NCBI GenBank assembly: GCA_029215795.1
Contig: JARDYH010000002.1
Span: 269,522,310 to 269,586,309, forward strand
Origin: Anniella stebbinsi
Taxonomy: Eukaryota; Chordata; Lepidosauria; Squamata; Anniellidae
Length of the DNA stretch: 64,000 bases
Direction of reading: 5' to 3'
Part shown: positions 22,347-31,974 of the stretch, in pieces
Position numbering within the stretch: the first letter of the stretch is position 1
How the letters are laid out: the number at the start of each line of letters is the position of its first letter
Made by a program: the position numbers and the translations under genes
The notes under the pieces: model-generated
The model's input: the letters and a program-made list of their open reading frames with translations, nothing else
The model's database searches: none
Told to the model about the DNA's origin: nothing

Positions 22347-22719
22347 TTAAATAAAATTTGTCCCTTCCAATCTTCTCCCATGCTTCAGTTCTAGTTGTTG
22401 TTGTTTTGCTGTTGTTATTTACTTCCTTCCTCCTCCTCCTTTACTCTGTGACATTTGGATGGGGGAAGAGGGTGGGGAAACACATGGGGAAAGCTGCCAT
22501 TGTCTTTATCTCCCAAGGCAATGGCAAATTTAAATTTTCAAAGAGAATCTCTGGATTATAACCTAGCAAAGGCAATCCTAGCTTCAAAACCTAAAGATCC
22601 CATTTACGTCTCCTGAGTACTTGAGTACAAGCTCTGCTAATGCCCGCTTAACTAGCATCTTATGCTTTTGGCAGTTATCAGGATCAAGTATCAGATATTT
22701 TTAGTTTATCACACATAAA

Positions 22720-23039
22720 TAGGCTGACCATATGAAAAGGAGGACAGGGCTCATGTAACTTTAACAGTTGTAGAGAAAAGGGAATTTCAGCCAGTGTCAT
22801 TTGTATGCAATTAGTTCCTAGTGAAATTCCCTCTTCATCACAACAGTTAAAGTTGCAGGGTCCCTGCCTTCTTTTGTAAATGGTCACTCTAGTATAGTGC
22901 CTGCAACTTTAACTGTTGTGATGAAGAGGGAATTTCACCAGGAACTAATTGCATAGAAATGACACTGGCTGAAATCCCCTTTTCTCTACAACTGTTAAAG
23001 TTACATGAGGCTTGTCCTCCTTTTCAGATGGTCAGCCTA
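22720..23039. mobile_element. Palindromic hAT-type MITE, copy 5
   Basis: 320 bp from TAGGCTGACCATATG to GATGGTCAGCCTA. Flanks CACATAAA and CACATACA match at 7 of 8 bases. The core is in the GTCACTCTAG orientation, as in copy 4. Confidence 0.93.
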
Positions 23040-23047
23040 CACATACA

Positions 23048-24118
23048 TACATGCACTGACCTTCTGCTATAAAAAAAAAACTAAAGAAAGGAAATTCTGG
23101 AAAACAAGAGGGAAAAGGAAGAGGAGATTGTACAGGTATGGATCCTTGGAACTAATTTCTGTTTTAATAGTTGAGAGGCCAAAATCTCTTCCAAGAAGCC
23201 CAAATGTCAGGGAGTTTATTGCCTAAGGTGTTCATTCCTGATGTCTGGTACACTGCAAACTTTGATTCCCTTTGAATATCTTACTACAGATGTTTTCATG
23301 ATTGCATACCCCTACTGCAGAAAACTATGTTATGTGTTGCTGGGACAAAAACACATCACATTCAGACAGAAATAATGTCACTGACTTTCATAAATTCAGG
23401 TGCTGATGCCATGCCCGAAAACTAGATTAGTTTCAGCATGAAGAGGAACAATGAGCTCAGTGCAGAAGTTAAAGGTAACTCCTGGAGGCAAGAACTGGAT
23501 GGTCACAGAGTTTGTTTCTGGCTTTAAAAATATGTGAATTCACCAGCCCACCCTTTCCTCTCACCTTAAGGAATAGCTCAGATCAACAGCTTTTCATGTT
23601 ATTTCAGTTATAAGAATGACAATCTGTTAAGTACACTATTTAGGGATAAACACAAGTCTAAACAGCTTTAATTTTGAAAGTAACCAGGGCCAATCAATAT
23701 GGCCACTATCTATACAGTATAGTGGTCCAAAATGCATCACTTTTTAAATGCAAATTTTATTGACTGAATTAATAGTTTGCTTCTAAAATTAGTGGAGGGA
23801 TGCAATGGAGGCAATTGCCCTCTTAAATAGCCCTCATTTGTCTTCTTAGGTTGCAATCCTTTATCCACGTACTTGGTAGTAAGTTTAAATGAACTCAATA
23901 GACACAAGCAAGATTGCATTGCCACGTACCTCACTTATCCCTGAATAGTCCACAAGACAAACGAAAAGAAGCCACCTTTCTTCATTCTTCCAGCTTTAGG
24001 AATTTGCAGTTCAGTACTGATGAAACAGTACTGAACAATAAACAGCAATTTATTGTCTCGCTTGTCCATCATAACAAAAGAAATAGAACTGTAGTTTTCA
24101 AACTGTTCGCCACCACAA
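23048..24118. other. Low-copy sequence; one degenerate dispersed word
   Basis: No gene or element ends, apart from a worn TTGCAATCC...AACTCAATAG...GATTGCAT fold-back at 23851-23921. It belongs to the group also seen at 38375-38456, 40866-40955 and 54255-54336. Confidence 0.4.
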
Positions 24119-24214
24119 GTTGTGTTGGTGGCCACTCAATGGAGTGGTTTTAAAAAGGGATTAGAGACAACATCTGTCAGTGGCTACTAGTTGTGATGGC
24201 TATATGTTACCTCC
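24119..24214 (+). mobile_element. CR1 3'-end fragment, left piece
   Basis: GGCCACTCAATGGAGTGG, TTTTAAAAAGGGATTAGA and GGCTATATGTTACCTCC match the segment of CR1 at 21579-21677. It is cut at 24215-24227 by an L1-like insertion and resumes at 24574. Confidence 0.75.
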
Positions 24215-24227
24215 AAAATCAGAAGAA

Positions 24228-24573
24228 GTACTAACATCAATGTTTTGAAATAAATGGAAACCTCTGATTGATTTCTTGCAGGGACTAGAAAATAATGATT
24301 TGTTTCTCTGTGGATTCAATAACTAAGAAAATAATTGGTTAAAATGAAAGAGGGAGGGGAATATCAATTGTTGTAATGATAGAGTAAGAGAAGATAAGGT
24401 TACATATTTTTGCTGTGGGGAAAATTGGAAGTCCATTTTAATTTTGTATTGCTCTTTTCAGGTGTTCGTATGTGTTTTCTTTTATTGTTTATTTGTCATT
24501 GTTCTTTTTTAGGTGTTGTGTTTGTAAGTTGGTGTTGTCTAGAAATAATAATAACAGTATTAAATGTGGGGAA
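24228..24573 (+). mobile_element. 5'-truncated L1-like 3' end with 13-bp target duplication
   Basis: An AT/GT-rich 3'UTR containing GGAAGTCCATTTTAATTTTG and ending in an A-run. The 13-bp direct repeat AAAATCAGAAGAA flanks it (24215-24227 and 24574-24586), the hallmark of L1-type target-primed insertion. It splits a CR1. A related 3' end sharing AAGTCCATCTTAATG lies at 61299-61441. Without coding sequence, the L1 assignment rests on tail type and duplication length. Confidence 0.65.
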
Positions 24574-24586
24574 AAAATCAGAAGAA

Positions 24587-24735
24587 ATGCTGAATACCAG
24601 CTTCTAGGAGCAAGAAGAGGACAGGTTTATTGCCTTCATTCACACCTGTTGGCCACTGTGGAAAACAGCAGCCAGGGCTAGAATGACCTTTGGTCTGATC
24701 CAGCAGGACTCATCTTGCATTCTTCTGCTCCTAAC
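24587..24735 (+). mobile_element. CR1 3'-end fragment, right piece
   Basis: AATACCAGCTTCTAGGAGC, GTTGGCCACTGTGGAAAAC, GGTCTGATCCAGCAGG and CATTCTTCTGCTCC are CR1 3'UTR words. It is followed by a (GA)n tract. Confidence 0.8.
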
Positions 24736-24743
24736 ATATGGTG

Positions 24744-24745
<2 letters not shown>

Positions 24746-24791
<46 letters not shown>
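24746..24791. repeat. (GA)n microsatellite
   Basis: About 23 GA dinucleotides between two CR1 3'-end pieces. It may have expanded from their junction. Confidence 0.95.
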
Positions 24792-24794
<3 letters not shown>

Positions 24795-24917
24795 TTTGCC
24801 TAAACATGGGCTTCCCTTAGACATTTGGTTAACCACTGTGCAAACAAAATGAGGGACTGGCTAGGCCTTTGGTTTGATCCAGCAGGGCTCATCTTACACC
24901 CTTCTGTTCCTAACAGA
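24795..24917 (+). mobile_element. Second CR1 3'-end fragment
   Basis: TTGGTTAACCACTGTGCAAA, TTTGGTTTGATCCAGCAGGG and CACCCTTCTGTTCCTAAC repeat the same CR1 3'UTR as 24587-24735. This suggests a local duplication across the (GA)n tract. Confidence 0.7.
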
Positions 24918-25760
24918 ATTATGTTCCTAGGAATGCTAGGGTTTCTCAGAAATGTATCAAGTGGCCCTTGATCAGGAGATCTATCATAGTGGGCCAAAAT
25001 CCCTGAAATTAGCCTATCTACCATAACTAATCTTTTCCTTCATGAATAACCACAGGGCATGCTCTAGGGTGTACTTGAGTTGTAGGTCACTCCAAGAGAT
25101 CTTGTTGTTATCTTGCATGAGGTGGGAATGTGCTATAGACTGCACTCCACAATGCACAGGTATTTCTGTGGAAGATGTGCAGGAATTCCTCAGCAGACAA
25201 ATTGATCTAGAGGGTTCCCTTGTGATAGGAAGCTTCAAAACCACAAGTCTATGAGATAACCTTCATGGGAATCCAACAGAAAAATCAATGGATGAGATAA
25301 TTGGGTAGTCCCTGAATCACTCTGCACTGGGGACCTGCATGGCAAGAGAGGAACGACATAATTTGCCAGACCTATGCTGTTCATCCTTTCAGATGTTACT
25401 GCCATGATAGCTAACCATAGGAAAACACTAGCTACTATGCTTTATGTGTGACTCAACCCTTTGAAAGTACAAACCAGGCACAGTCGAAAAGAAACCTTAA
25501 TTTAAGGTATAAATTCAGTGAATATCAGGAACCAGCACACTCAGTAAGAAAATAGGCACAGTGTCCATTAAATCAGAGGTGCCACATATAAGACCTGGAG
25601 AAATCCCCAGTGGGGTCCACATAACACTTTCACCACTCCACACACATTATCAAGCCACTGTCAGGGCTAGGAATCTGATGCCCTTAATAGTCAAAAGTGC
25701 TGACTCAGTCCCGAGTTCTATTGCATGCCACAGCAAGATCTTGTTATGTATACTATACAT
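24918..25760. other. No recognisable element
   Basis: Low-copy sequence without gene-like frames or transposon ends that I can support. Confidence 0.4.
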
Positions 25761-25873
25761 CAGCCTTCCCCAAGGTAGTGCCCTCCAGGTATCTTGTACT
25801 GCAACTCCCAGCATCCCTCTGGCTGGAGGATGTAGTCCAACACATCTGGAGGGCATCAGGTCAGGGGAGGCAG
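25761..25873. mobile_element. Fold-back MITE (CAGCCTTCCCC type)
   Basis: CAGCCTTCCCCAAGG and GTGCCCTCCAGG on the left pair with CATCTGGAGGGCATC and GGGGAGGC on the right, around CTGCAACTCCCAGCATCCC. It is a short hAT-like non-autonomous unit. The flanking duplication is unclear. Confidence 0.65.
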
Positions 25874-26046
25874 CAATACATAATATATTTTTCATCATGT
25901 CCATGATATAAATGCTTAAGCACAGGTAACCTACCAAAACTACAGGAGCTCTTTCTTTTCCTTGTTTTTTCTAGCTTAGTGTCCCATTGACAAGGCCTAG
26001 TTCCCTCTGAGATTACAAATTTGTGTAGAGGAGAAAGATTCTAGCC

Positions 26047-26723
26047 CAGGGTGACCATATGAAAAGGAGGACAAGGCTCCTGTATCTTTCACAGTTGTAT
26101 AGAAAACCAGGTGTCATTTGTATGCAGGAAGCACCTGGTGAAATCCCTCTTCATCACAACAGTTAAAGCTGCAGGAGCCCTGCCTTCTTTTGTATCTGGT
26201 AAAGAGGGCAGGGCTCCTGCAGCTTTAACTGTTGTGATGAAATTGTGATGAAGAGGGAATTTCACCAGGTGCTGCATGCATACGAATGACACCTGCTGAC
26301 ATTTCCTTTCTATGGTCCCCTCTACAAGGATTCGCTTTTGCGCCCGGTTAGGTGATTATGCGCATAATCGCTGAAGCGCATTTACACCTAATACCTCTGC
26401 ACAAGAGGCGGCGAGAGGCGGCGAAGCGCATTAACGGATGACCAAAATGCGCTTTACAAGTAGTTAATGCGCATAAGCGCTTGTTCACATAGTCAAAATG
26501 CGCTTTAACGGCCGGAGCAAAATAAAACTCGCTGTTTAACGCACATTCGATAATGCGCATAATCGGAGAGATAACGCGCCTCTACGCCCAATTTGTGCTC
26601 CGTTCTTGTAGAGGTAAAAAAATTTAAGCGCCTTGAAAGAGCTTTAAACCTCTCTTGTAGAGGCAGCCTATGCAACTGTTAAAGATACAGGAGCCCTGTC
26701 CTCCTTTCCATATGGTCAGCCTA
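26047..26723. mobile_element. Palindromic MITE, copy 6, carrying an inserted transposon
   Basis: Starts CAGGGTGACCATATG and ends CATATGGTCAGCCTA. The perfect 8-bp duplication TTCTAGCC lies at 26039-26046 and 26724-26731. The CAGGG start is the classic hAT terminus and suggests the TAGGC ends of other copies derive from it. It belongs to the GCAGCACCTGGTG subfamily. A 353-bp foreign element sits in the right arm at 26315-26667. Confidence 0.92.
26315..26667. mobile_element. 353-bp CpG-rich element (GTCCCCTCTACAAG ends) inside MITE
   Basis: The left end GTCCCCTCTACAAGGA and the complement of the right end, GCTGCCTCTACAAGAG, share CCTCTACAAG. CTATG is duplicated at 26310-26314 and 26668-26672, and removing the element restores MITE sequence. 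The interior is unlike anything else in the window: repeated GCGCATAATCG, GCGCATAAGCGC and AAAATGCGCTTTA words and many CpGs. An internal CTTGTAGAGG at about 26604 echoes the terminus. It has no coding capacity. Superfamily unknown. Confidence 0.85.
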
Positions 26724-26950
26724 TTCTAGCCTGGCTTTTCCTCAACCAGGTAGCTTTTTATGTGTAGGGACATATTTTTGTGTGAGAGAGAACATTCCAG
26801 CATGTGATCCCCCACCTGATGTCCAAAGTGATAAAACTCAAACACAGATTTACTGCCCTAGTGAGAACCAGGCCTTAGGGTGGTGGTGTCTGTCATTCAG
26901 GCAGAACTGAACTTTTATTTTTATTTTTGTAGGCATATTATGGCTGAGGT

Positions 26951-27269
26951 TAGGCTGACCATATGATAAGGAGGGCAGGGCTCCTGTATCTTTAACAGTT
27001 GCATAGAAAAGGGAATTTCAGCAGGTGCCATTTGTACGCATGCAGCACCTGGTGAAATTTCCTTGTCATTACAACTGTTAAATCTGCAGAAGCCCTACCC
27101 TCTTGACCAGATACAAAAGAGGGCAGAGCTCCTGCAGCTTTAACTGTTGTGATGAAGAGGGAATTTCACCAGGTTCTGCATATATATAATTGAACCTACT
27201 GAAATTCCCTTTTCTATGCAACTGTTAAAGATACAGGAGCCCTGTCCTCCTTTCCGTATGGTCAGCCTA
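26951..27269. mobile_element. Palindromic hAT-type MITE, copy 7
   Basis: 319 bp, TAGGCTGACCATATG to CGTATGGTCAGCCTA, with perfect duplication GCTGAGGT (26943-26950 and 27270-27277). Its core, TACCCTCTTGACCAGATAC, lacks the CACTCTAG segment, a variant centre shared with copy 6. Confidence 0.95.
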
Positions 27270-27574
27270 GCTGAGGTTCCTCCTCAGCAACTGTTGGGTA
27301 GCATATTTGGGTCTCCAGCCCATTTGAGTCTGGCTTCCTTACATTAGGGAAGCTTGAGGATTCCATTCAGTCCACATTTTAAAGTGACCCAACCTCACCT
27401 GCACCTCCTAGACTAATGTGCTGTTGGGGACATAGTTATCTGTTGCCCTTCTCTATTTTGAAATGCAGTTCTTGGCTCAGAAAACATGTTTTAGAATAAA
27501 ATGAGTTGTATCTAATGTTGGTCCTACTTAGAGTACAGTAGAAAGAAGAGGGGAAAAGCATCATGATGAAAGTG

Positions 27575-27924
27575 CTAAAAGAGAGACAAGCTCTAGCGTT
27601 TATAAAAAAATATTAATCCTTTAATGAATTCTTCTTAGAAACGTTCGATGCATTTCGGAAGAAAACCCTTCTTCAGGAGCTAAAAGGTACTCAGCTTTTT
27701 CTTTGGGGCATCTCTGTTGAGAACTGCACTTTCAAAATCACTCCTACACCATGCTGCAAGGTCTATACCCTGGTTCTCAACGGGGATGCCCAAAAGAAAA
27801 AACTGAGGGCTTTCTAGCGCCTGAAGAAGGATTTTTATCAGAAGCAAGTCAAGCTTTTCCTGAGTAGAATTCATTAAAGAAAATAAATTTATTTATAAGC
27901 ACCAGAGCTTGTGTCTCTTAGAGT
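27575..27924. mobile_element. 350-bp fold-back element with about 30-bp inverted ends
   Basis: The left end AGAGACAAGCTCTAGCG and TTTATAAA pair with the right end TTATAAGCACCAGAGC and TTGTGTCTCTTAGAG. Inner words CTTCTTCAGGAGC and GCGCCTGAAGAAGG form a second inverted pair. It is non-coding. No duplication was defined. Confidence 0.7.
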
Positions 27925-28234
27925 TGACCCAAATGAATGGGACTTAAGCTAGACTAACATTGGATACTAGGGGTGGGCGCTCTGCACCGAAAATCGGGTG
28001 GTTGTTCCATCGGAGGTCTAACGAAGGGCTGCTATGGAGGAGCAGATTGTGGGTGGTTTCAAAACTGCCGGAGATCTTCAGGGCAGGGAAGATGGTCATC
28101 ACACCTCCAAACGTCCTCAAAATATCCACCCGCCCAGTCTCTCTGAGGGGAGTCAGTCAACAGAACAGTTTCCATATAAGGAAAATGCTCAGGTTTTGAG
28201 TTTGATCTCTGACTGTGGCTCACAATAGCTATAA

Positions 28235-28328
28235 GCCACAGTCAGTCTCCTGACTATCCCCCCTCCAATCCCAGTGTTTAGGAGAGGGGTTGCAAATCCT
28301 ATAAACCCATTTCTTGGTGCTGTGGAAC
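28235..28328 (+). repeat. About 94-bp repeat, copy A, left of CR1
   Basis: Runs from GCCACAGTCAGTCTCC through GCAAATCCTATAAACCC to GCTGTGGAAC. Copy B at 28913-29005 is clearly similar, and the CR1/MITE stack lies exactly between them. A short hairpin (CTGACTGTGGCT/AAGCCACAGTCAG) precedes it at 28209-28244. Confidence 0.85.
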
Positions 28329-28474
28329 AAGGGTGTCTCTGAGGCTTGTATATTGAATGGGACAGGTCATATACCTAGGGAAGTGGGATTCTATACCTAG
28401 GGAGGTGGTGGGCTCTCCCACATCAGAGGCATTTAAGAGGCAACTGGACAACCATCTGTCAGGGATGCTTTAAG
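28329..28474 (+). mobile_element. CR1 3' end, left piece (split by MITE)
   Basis: GGGAAGTGGGATTCTATACC and GGTGGTGGGCTCTCCCACA lead to CCATCTGTCAGGGATGC. This is CR1 3' coding and UTR sequence, interrupted at CTTTAAG. Confidence 0.85.
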
Positions 28475-28792
28475 TAGGCTGACCATATGAAAAGGAGGAC
28501 AGGGCATATAACTTTAACAGTTGTAGAGAAAAGGGAATTTCAGCCAGTATCATTTGTATGCAATTAGTTCCTGGTGAAATTCCCTCTTCAGCACAACAGT
28601 TAAAGTTGCAGGCACTATACTAGAGTGACCATATACAAAAGAAGGCAAGGCCCCTGCAACTTTAACTGTTGTGATGAAGAGAGAATTTCACCAGGAACTA
28701 ATTGCATACAAATGACACTGGCTGAAATTCCCTTTTCTCTACAACTGTTAAAGTTATATGAGCCCTGTCCTCCTTTTCATATGGTCAGCCTA
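28475..28792. mobile_element. Palindromic hAT-type MITE, copy 8, inside CR1
   Basis: 318 bp, TAGGCTGACCATATG to ATATGGTCAGCCTA, splitting a CR1 whose sequence CTTTAAG is duplicated at 28468-28474 and 28793-28799. Because the uninterrupted CR1 is visible at 40060-40747, the empty site is known. This gives direct proof that the MITE moves as a unit. Confidence 0.97.
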
Positions 28793-28799
28793 CTTTAAG

Positions 28800-28890
28800 G
28801 TGGATTCCTGCATTGAGCAGGGAGTTGGACTTGATGGCCTTACAGGCCCCTTCCAACTCTACTATTCTATGATTCTATGATTTTGTGATT
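28800..28890 (+). mobile_element. CR1 3' end, right piece
   Basis: GTGGATTCCTGCATTGAGC, GGACTTGATGGCCTTACAGG and CAACTCTACTATTCTATG, ending in TCTATGAT repeats, the diagnostic CR1 tail. Confidence 0.95.
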
Positions 28891-28912
28891 GACAGTGTGC
28901 GGCTGACCAATT

Positions 28913-29005
28913 GCCACAGTCTCCTCCCTGTCCCCCCCTGCCAATCCCAGTGCTTAGGGGGAGGGATTGCAAATCCTATAAACCCATTTCTTGTTGCTGT
29001 GGAAC
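28913..29005 (+). repeat. About 94-bp repeat, copy B, right of CR1
   Basis: Begins GCCACAGTCTCCTCC and ends CTTGTTGCTGTGGAAC. It shares GCAAATCCTATAAACCC with copy A. Together they bracket the CR1. Confidence 0.85.
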
Positions 29006-29054
29006 TCATTCCTTGCTAGCTGTTTGTTCGTGCAGTGTGCGTTACGAGAGAAAT

Positions 29055-29057
<3 letters not shown>

Positions 29058-29089
<32 letters not shown>
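29058..29089. repeat. (GA)n microsatellite
   Basis: A GA run downstream of repeat copy B, directly readable. Confidence 0.9.
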
Positions 29090-29091
<2 letters not shown>

Positions 29092-29574
29092 CTTCTATTT
29101 GCTTGGATTCGTTGCACTTTGTCTGCGTCCTATTTTCTAGTTCAGTTTAGTTATTCTCCAATCCTCATCCCACCCCAGACTCCCCGTTTGTTTATAGTGT
29201 GAGTGTGTGGGTGTGGGGTGTTCTTATTATCTCCCCACACACGCACACACACTGAAAACATATCTGTGTGCTGTTCGCTGCATTTATTTAGGAGGACAGA
29301 CTTGGAGAGAGATTCAGAAAGAGTCCTTCTTATTGTGTATTCCTTTTCCCCAAGTTCCTCAGCCTTGGTGTCTTATAGTGTGTGTGGAGCGTTCTTATTA
29401 CCCCCCCCACACACACACACACACACACTAGGCTGACCAGATAAAATCCAGGTCAGGGCTCATGTAACTTTAACAGTTGTAGAGAAAAGGGAATTTCAGC
29501 CAGTGTCATTTGTATGCAATTAGTTCCTGGTGAAATTCCCTCTTCATCACAACAGTTAAAGTTGCATGCACTAT

Positions 29575-30183
29575 TAGGCTGTCCAGATGGCTCGGGATTT
29601 CCCGGTCCTAACCGGGAATCCAGGGGCAAACCGGCCCAACCGGGGGGCAGGGGGGGCAAACTGGGGTGGCGGGGGGTCATGCGGTGGTGGCAGCAAGCAA
29701 GGAGCGGCGGCAAAGGCGGCGGAGGAGCCCGGGAAGCGGCCGCCCCAGCTGGTAAGCACGAAGGGGGGCACTTACCTGCTGGGGCGGCCGCTTCCCGGGC
29801 TCCTCCGCCTTCGCCGCTGCTGCCGGGCTCGTAAGGCCAGAGGCCGCGTGGAAGAGGCAGGAGAGGGCCGGATCCGGAAGTGGCGTAACCGTCACTTCGG
29901 GATCCGGCCCTCTCCCGCCTCTTCCGCACGGGCAACGAAGGAGGACCCCGCGCGGCTGCACGGGCGAAGGAGGACCCCGGCGCGGCCGCGCGGGCGAAGG
30001 AGGAACCCGCCGCGGCCGCGCGGGCGAAGGAGGAACCCGCCGCGGCCGCGCGGGCGAAGGAGGAACCCGGCAGTAGGTCCAGGCTGGGTTTTTTTGGGGG
30101 GGGGTGGCTTGGTGGGGGGGTTGTTTTGGGTGGGGGGGGCAGGGGGGGACCGGGATTTTTATTTTTAAAATCTGGTCACCCTA
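29575..30183. mobile_element. 609-bp CpG-island-like hAT element nested in MITE
   Basis: Ends TAGGCTGTCCAGAT and ATCTGGTCACCCTA, with flanks TGCACTAT (29567-29574) and TGAACTAT (30184-30191), 7 of 8 identical. The interior is extremely GC- and CpG-rich. It contains a long palindrome around GGGAAGCGGCCGCCCCAGC and its complement, a second palindrome GGATCCGGAAGTGGCG/CGTCACTTCGGGATCC, and a 30-bp tandem array. Frames of up to 193 codons across it are low-complexity Arg/Pro/Gly and not genes. Confidence 0.88.
29942..30070. repeat. 30-bp GC-rich tandem array, four units plus a partial
   Basis: Units at 29942-29970 (29 bp), 29971-30000, 30001-30030 and 30031-30060, then a 10-bp remnant. Each has AGGA(A/C)CCCG, GCGGCCGCG and GGGCGAAGG words. 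The third and fourth units are identical, so the array was recently homogenised. Confidence 0.95.
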
Positions 30184-30572
30184 TGAACTATACTAGAGTG
30201 ACCACATACAAAAGAAAGCAGGGCCCCAGCAACTTTAACTGTTGTGATGAAGAGGGAATTTCACCAGGAAATTATTGCATACAAATGACACTGGCTGAAA
30301 TTCCCTTTTCTCTACAACTGTTAAAGTTACATGAGCCCTGACCTGGATTTTATCTGGTCAGCCTACCACACACACACACAAAAGTTATCTCTGTGTGATA
30401 GAGTTCTTCTCCAAGTTCCTTCCTTGTACCTTAGACCCGTCTTATAGTGTGAGTGTGTGAGTGTGTTTTACTCTCAGTCACCCCTACTAAAAACTTTATT
30501 AAAAAAACACAAATATTTTTATCTAGCTTTCCATTGTAATCTTTCTTTACATTTCACGCCATACCCAGTGCC

Positions 30573-30607
30573 TGTGTTTGTGTGTGTGTGTGTGTGTATG
30601 TGTGTGT
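30573..30607. repeat. (TG)n microsatellite
   Basis: A TG run inside the 3.6-kb unit. Confidence 0.9.
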
Positions 30608-30896
30608 TAGGGTTGTGCACACAAGCAGTACACAATTAATGAAGTACACATTTACAATATTCCATCATGAGGGGAGGGAAACACTGCTGCTGCTGGTTCT
30701 GGCCATGGTGGGAGAGAGCTAGGGTCCTAAAGCTTTTTTTTCCTCCAATGTGCCTGACGGATCTGTCCCACCTTGCAGGGCTGGTTGAGCGTTTCTGCTC
30801 GGACTCATAGAAATCAGCCACAGTGTGAAAGTGCTTCTGGGCTGGCATTGTGAGTGAGTAAGTTTCTACACCTGTCTAGAGTCAGGCAGTTAAACT

Positions 30897-30922
30897 CACC
30901 ACCACCACCACCACCACCACCA
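30897..30922. repeat. (ACC)n microsatellite
   Basis: About eight CAC/ACC triplets, read directly. Confidence 0.9.
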
Positions 30923-31619
30923 TTTTTTACTTCTATTAGCATTGGCTGGCTGGGCTTTCAGTGCAAGGGGGGCTCCTCCTCCTCCTCGCCTTGTAGCTTT
31001 CTCGCATATAGCTGATTATGGGGCAGCTGTTGTTGCCCTGACTTGCTCCAATGTGCCCAGTCGACAGTGGGGGGTGCCTCCTCTGCCTCCTCCTGCAAGC
31101 CTGCTGTCCTCTCTGGAGATGGGCAAGCTATGTGCTGCTGTTGTGGCATTTATTAATTTATATTTACTTATTCATTGTAGCACTAAGCACTTTTATCCCA
31201 CTGCTTCATTTCCCTCTCCTCCCTCGCCATACAGATCAAGGCACAAGAGGTGTCTGAGAGAGGACATCTGAGTTTGGACTTTAAAAATTCCCTATAAATC
31301 ACTACATGCAGGGATCTGCGCCAAACTTGGCATGCCTGAAGCCCTCTTTAAAAGCTGTCATGGTGCCAAATTTCATGAGTTTATCTTTAAAACTGATGGC
31401 GCTGTGAGCCTATTAGTTGATTTCCATAGGCGATAACGAAGCGGTTATCCAAAAACGGAGCAGTTTTCCAACAGGAAACCTAACAATGTGGAAAGACAGG
31501 CCCGTCCCCGAAAATCGGAGCAGAGAATTGCCTCAACAGAGCTCCACCCTGAATTTCGGGGCAGAAAAGACGCGCTCTGCACACCACTATTGGATACAAC
31601 TGAGTATGTTTTGAAATGT

Positions 31620-31790
31620 TCATGTTGAGAGAAAATCCATTTAGAATTGCATATTAAAATGCAAATGTTTGTGCATTTATTTTTTAAATCCACAGATTAA
31701 TGTGGAAATGGGACAGAGCAGACTTATGAATGAACATATGTGTGAAACTGACATGAACCAGAAATTGACTGAGCCATTCTTCCCACACTT
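31620..31790. repeat. Dispersed repeat shared with 58725-58960
   Basis: Both stretches have CATTTAGAA-TGCAT, CAGATTAATG and GACTTATGAATGAA in the same order with similar spacing. The pair indicates an old dispersed element of unknown class. Confidence 0.5.
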
Positions 31791-31839
31791 GCATTAAATA
31801 GATATATAGTGGAAGACTGTTAATGTGGTCAGCCTATGC

Positions 31840-31966
31840 CACAGGTGGACAACTTGTGTCTCTCCAGATATTTTGGCCTACAACTCTCATCAGCCCTAGC
31901 CAACAGTGAGGGTTCATGGGAGTTATGGGCCAAAACATCTGAAGGGCCACAAGTTGACCACACCTG
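31840..31966. mobile_element. 127-bp fold-back hAT MITE (CACAGGTGGACAAC ends)
   Basis: CACAGGTGGACAACTTGTG and the complementary CACAAGTTGACCACACCTG close a hairpin containing TTTTGGCCTACAACTC and its inverted partner. Perfect 8-bp duplication GCCTATGC at 31832-31839 and 31967-31974. It represents the TACAACTCYCATCA group of hAT MITEs. Confidence 0.92.
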
Positions 31967-31974
31967 GCCTATGC

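Larger units (their letters stand above)
29429..30365. mobile_element. Palindromic MITE, copy 9, interrupted by GC-rich element
   Basis: Starts TAGGCTGACCAGATAAAATC in a CA repeat and ends GGTCAGCCTA before another CA run, so its target was a CA microsatellite (flanks ACACACAC and CCACACAC). It is an ATCCAGGTCA-ended copy. Its core CACTAT...ACTAGAGTGACC is split by 29575-30183. Confidence 0.9.
27968..31589. mobile_element. 3.6-kb hAT-type unit, nested with other elements
   Basis: Starts TAGGGGTGGGCGCTCTGCAC. The complement of its end reads TAGTGGTGTGCAGAGCGC. The perfect 8-bp duplication TTGGATAC lies at 27960-27967 and 31590-31597. The subterminal word CGAAAATCGG is near both ends (27989 on the left, 31509 on the right). 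No transposase frame is visible. The interior contains a CR1 with a MITE in it (28329-28890) and a second MITE holding a GC-rich element (29429-30365), plus microsatellites. It is therefore a non-autonomous or gutted hAT. Confidence 0.85.

Noticed and set aside
29453..30168. Long Arg/Pro/Gly-rich frames on both strands
   Set aside because: They arise from the GC-rich palindromes and the 30-bp tandem array of a nested transposon; composition is low-complexity and both strands are open.
30457..30639. Short frame with hydrophobic and Val/Cys run resembling a membrane segment
   Set aside because: The Val/Cys run is the (TG)n microsatellite.
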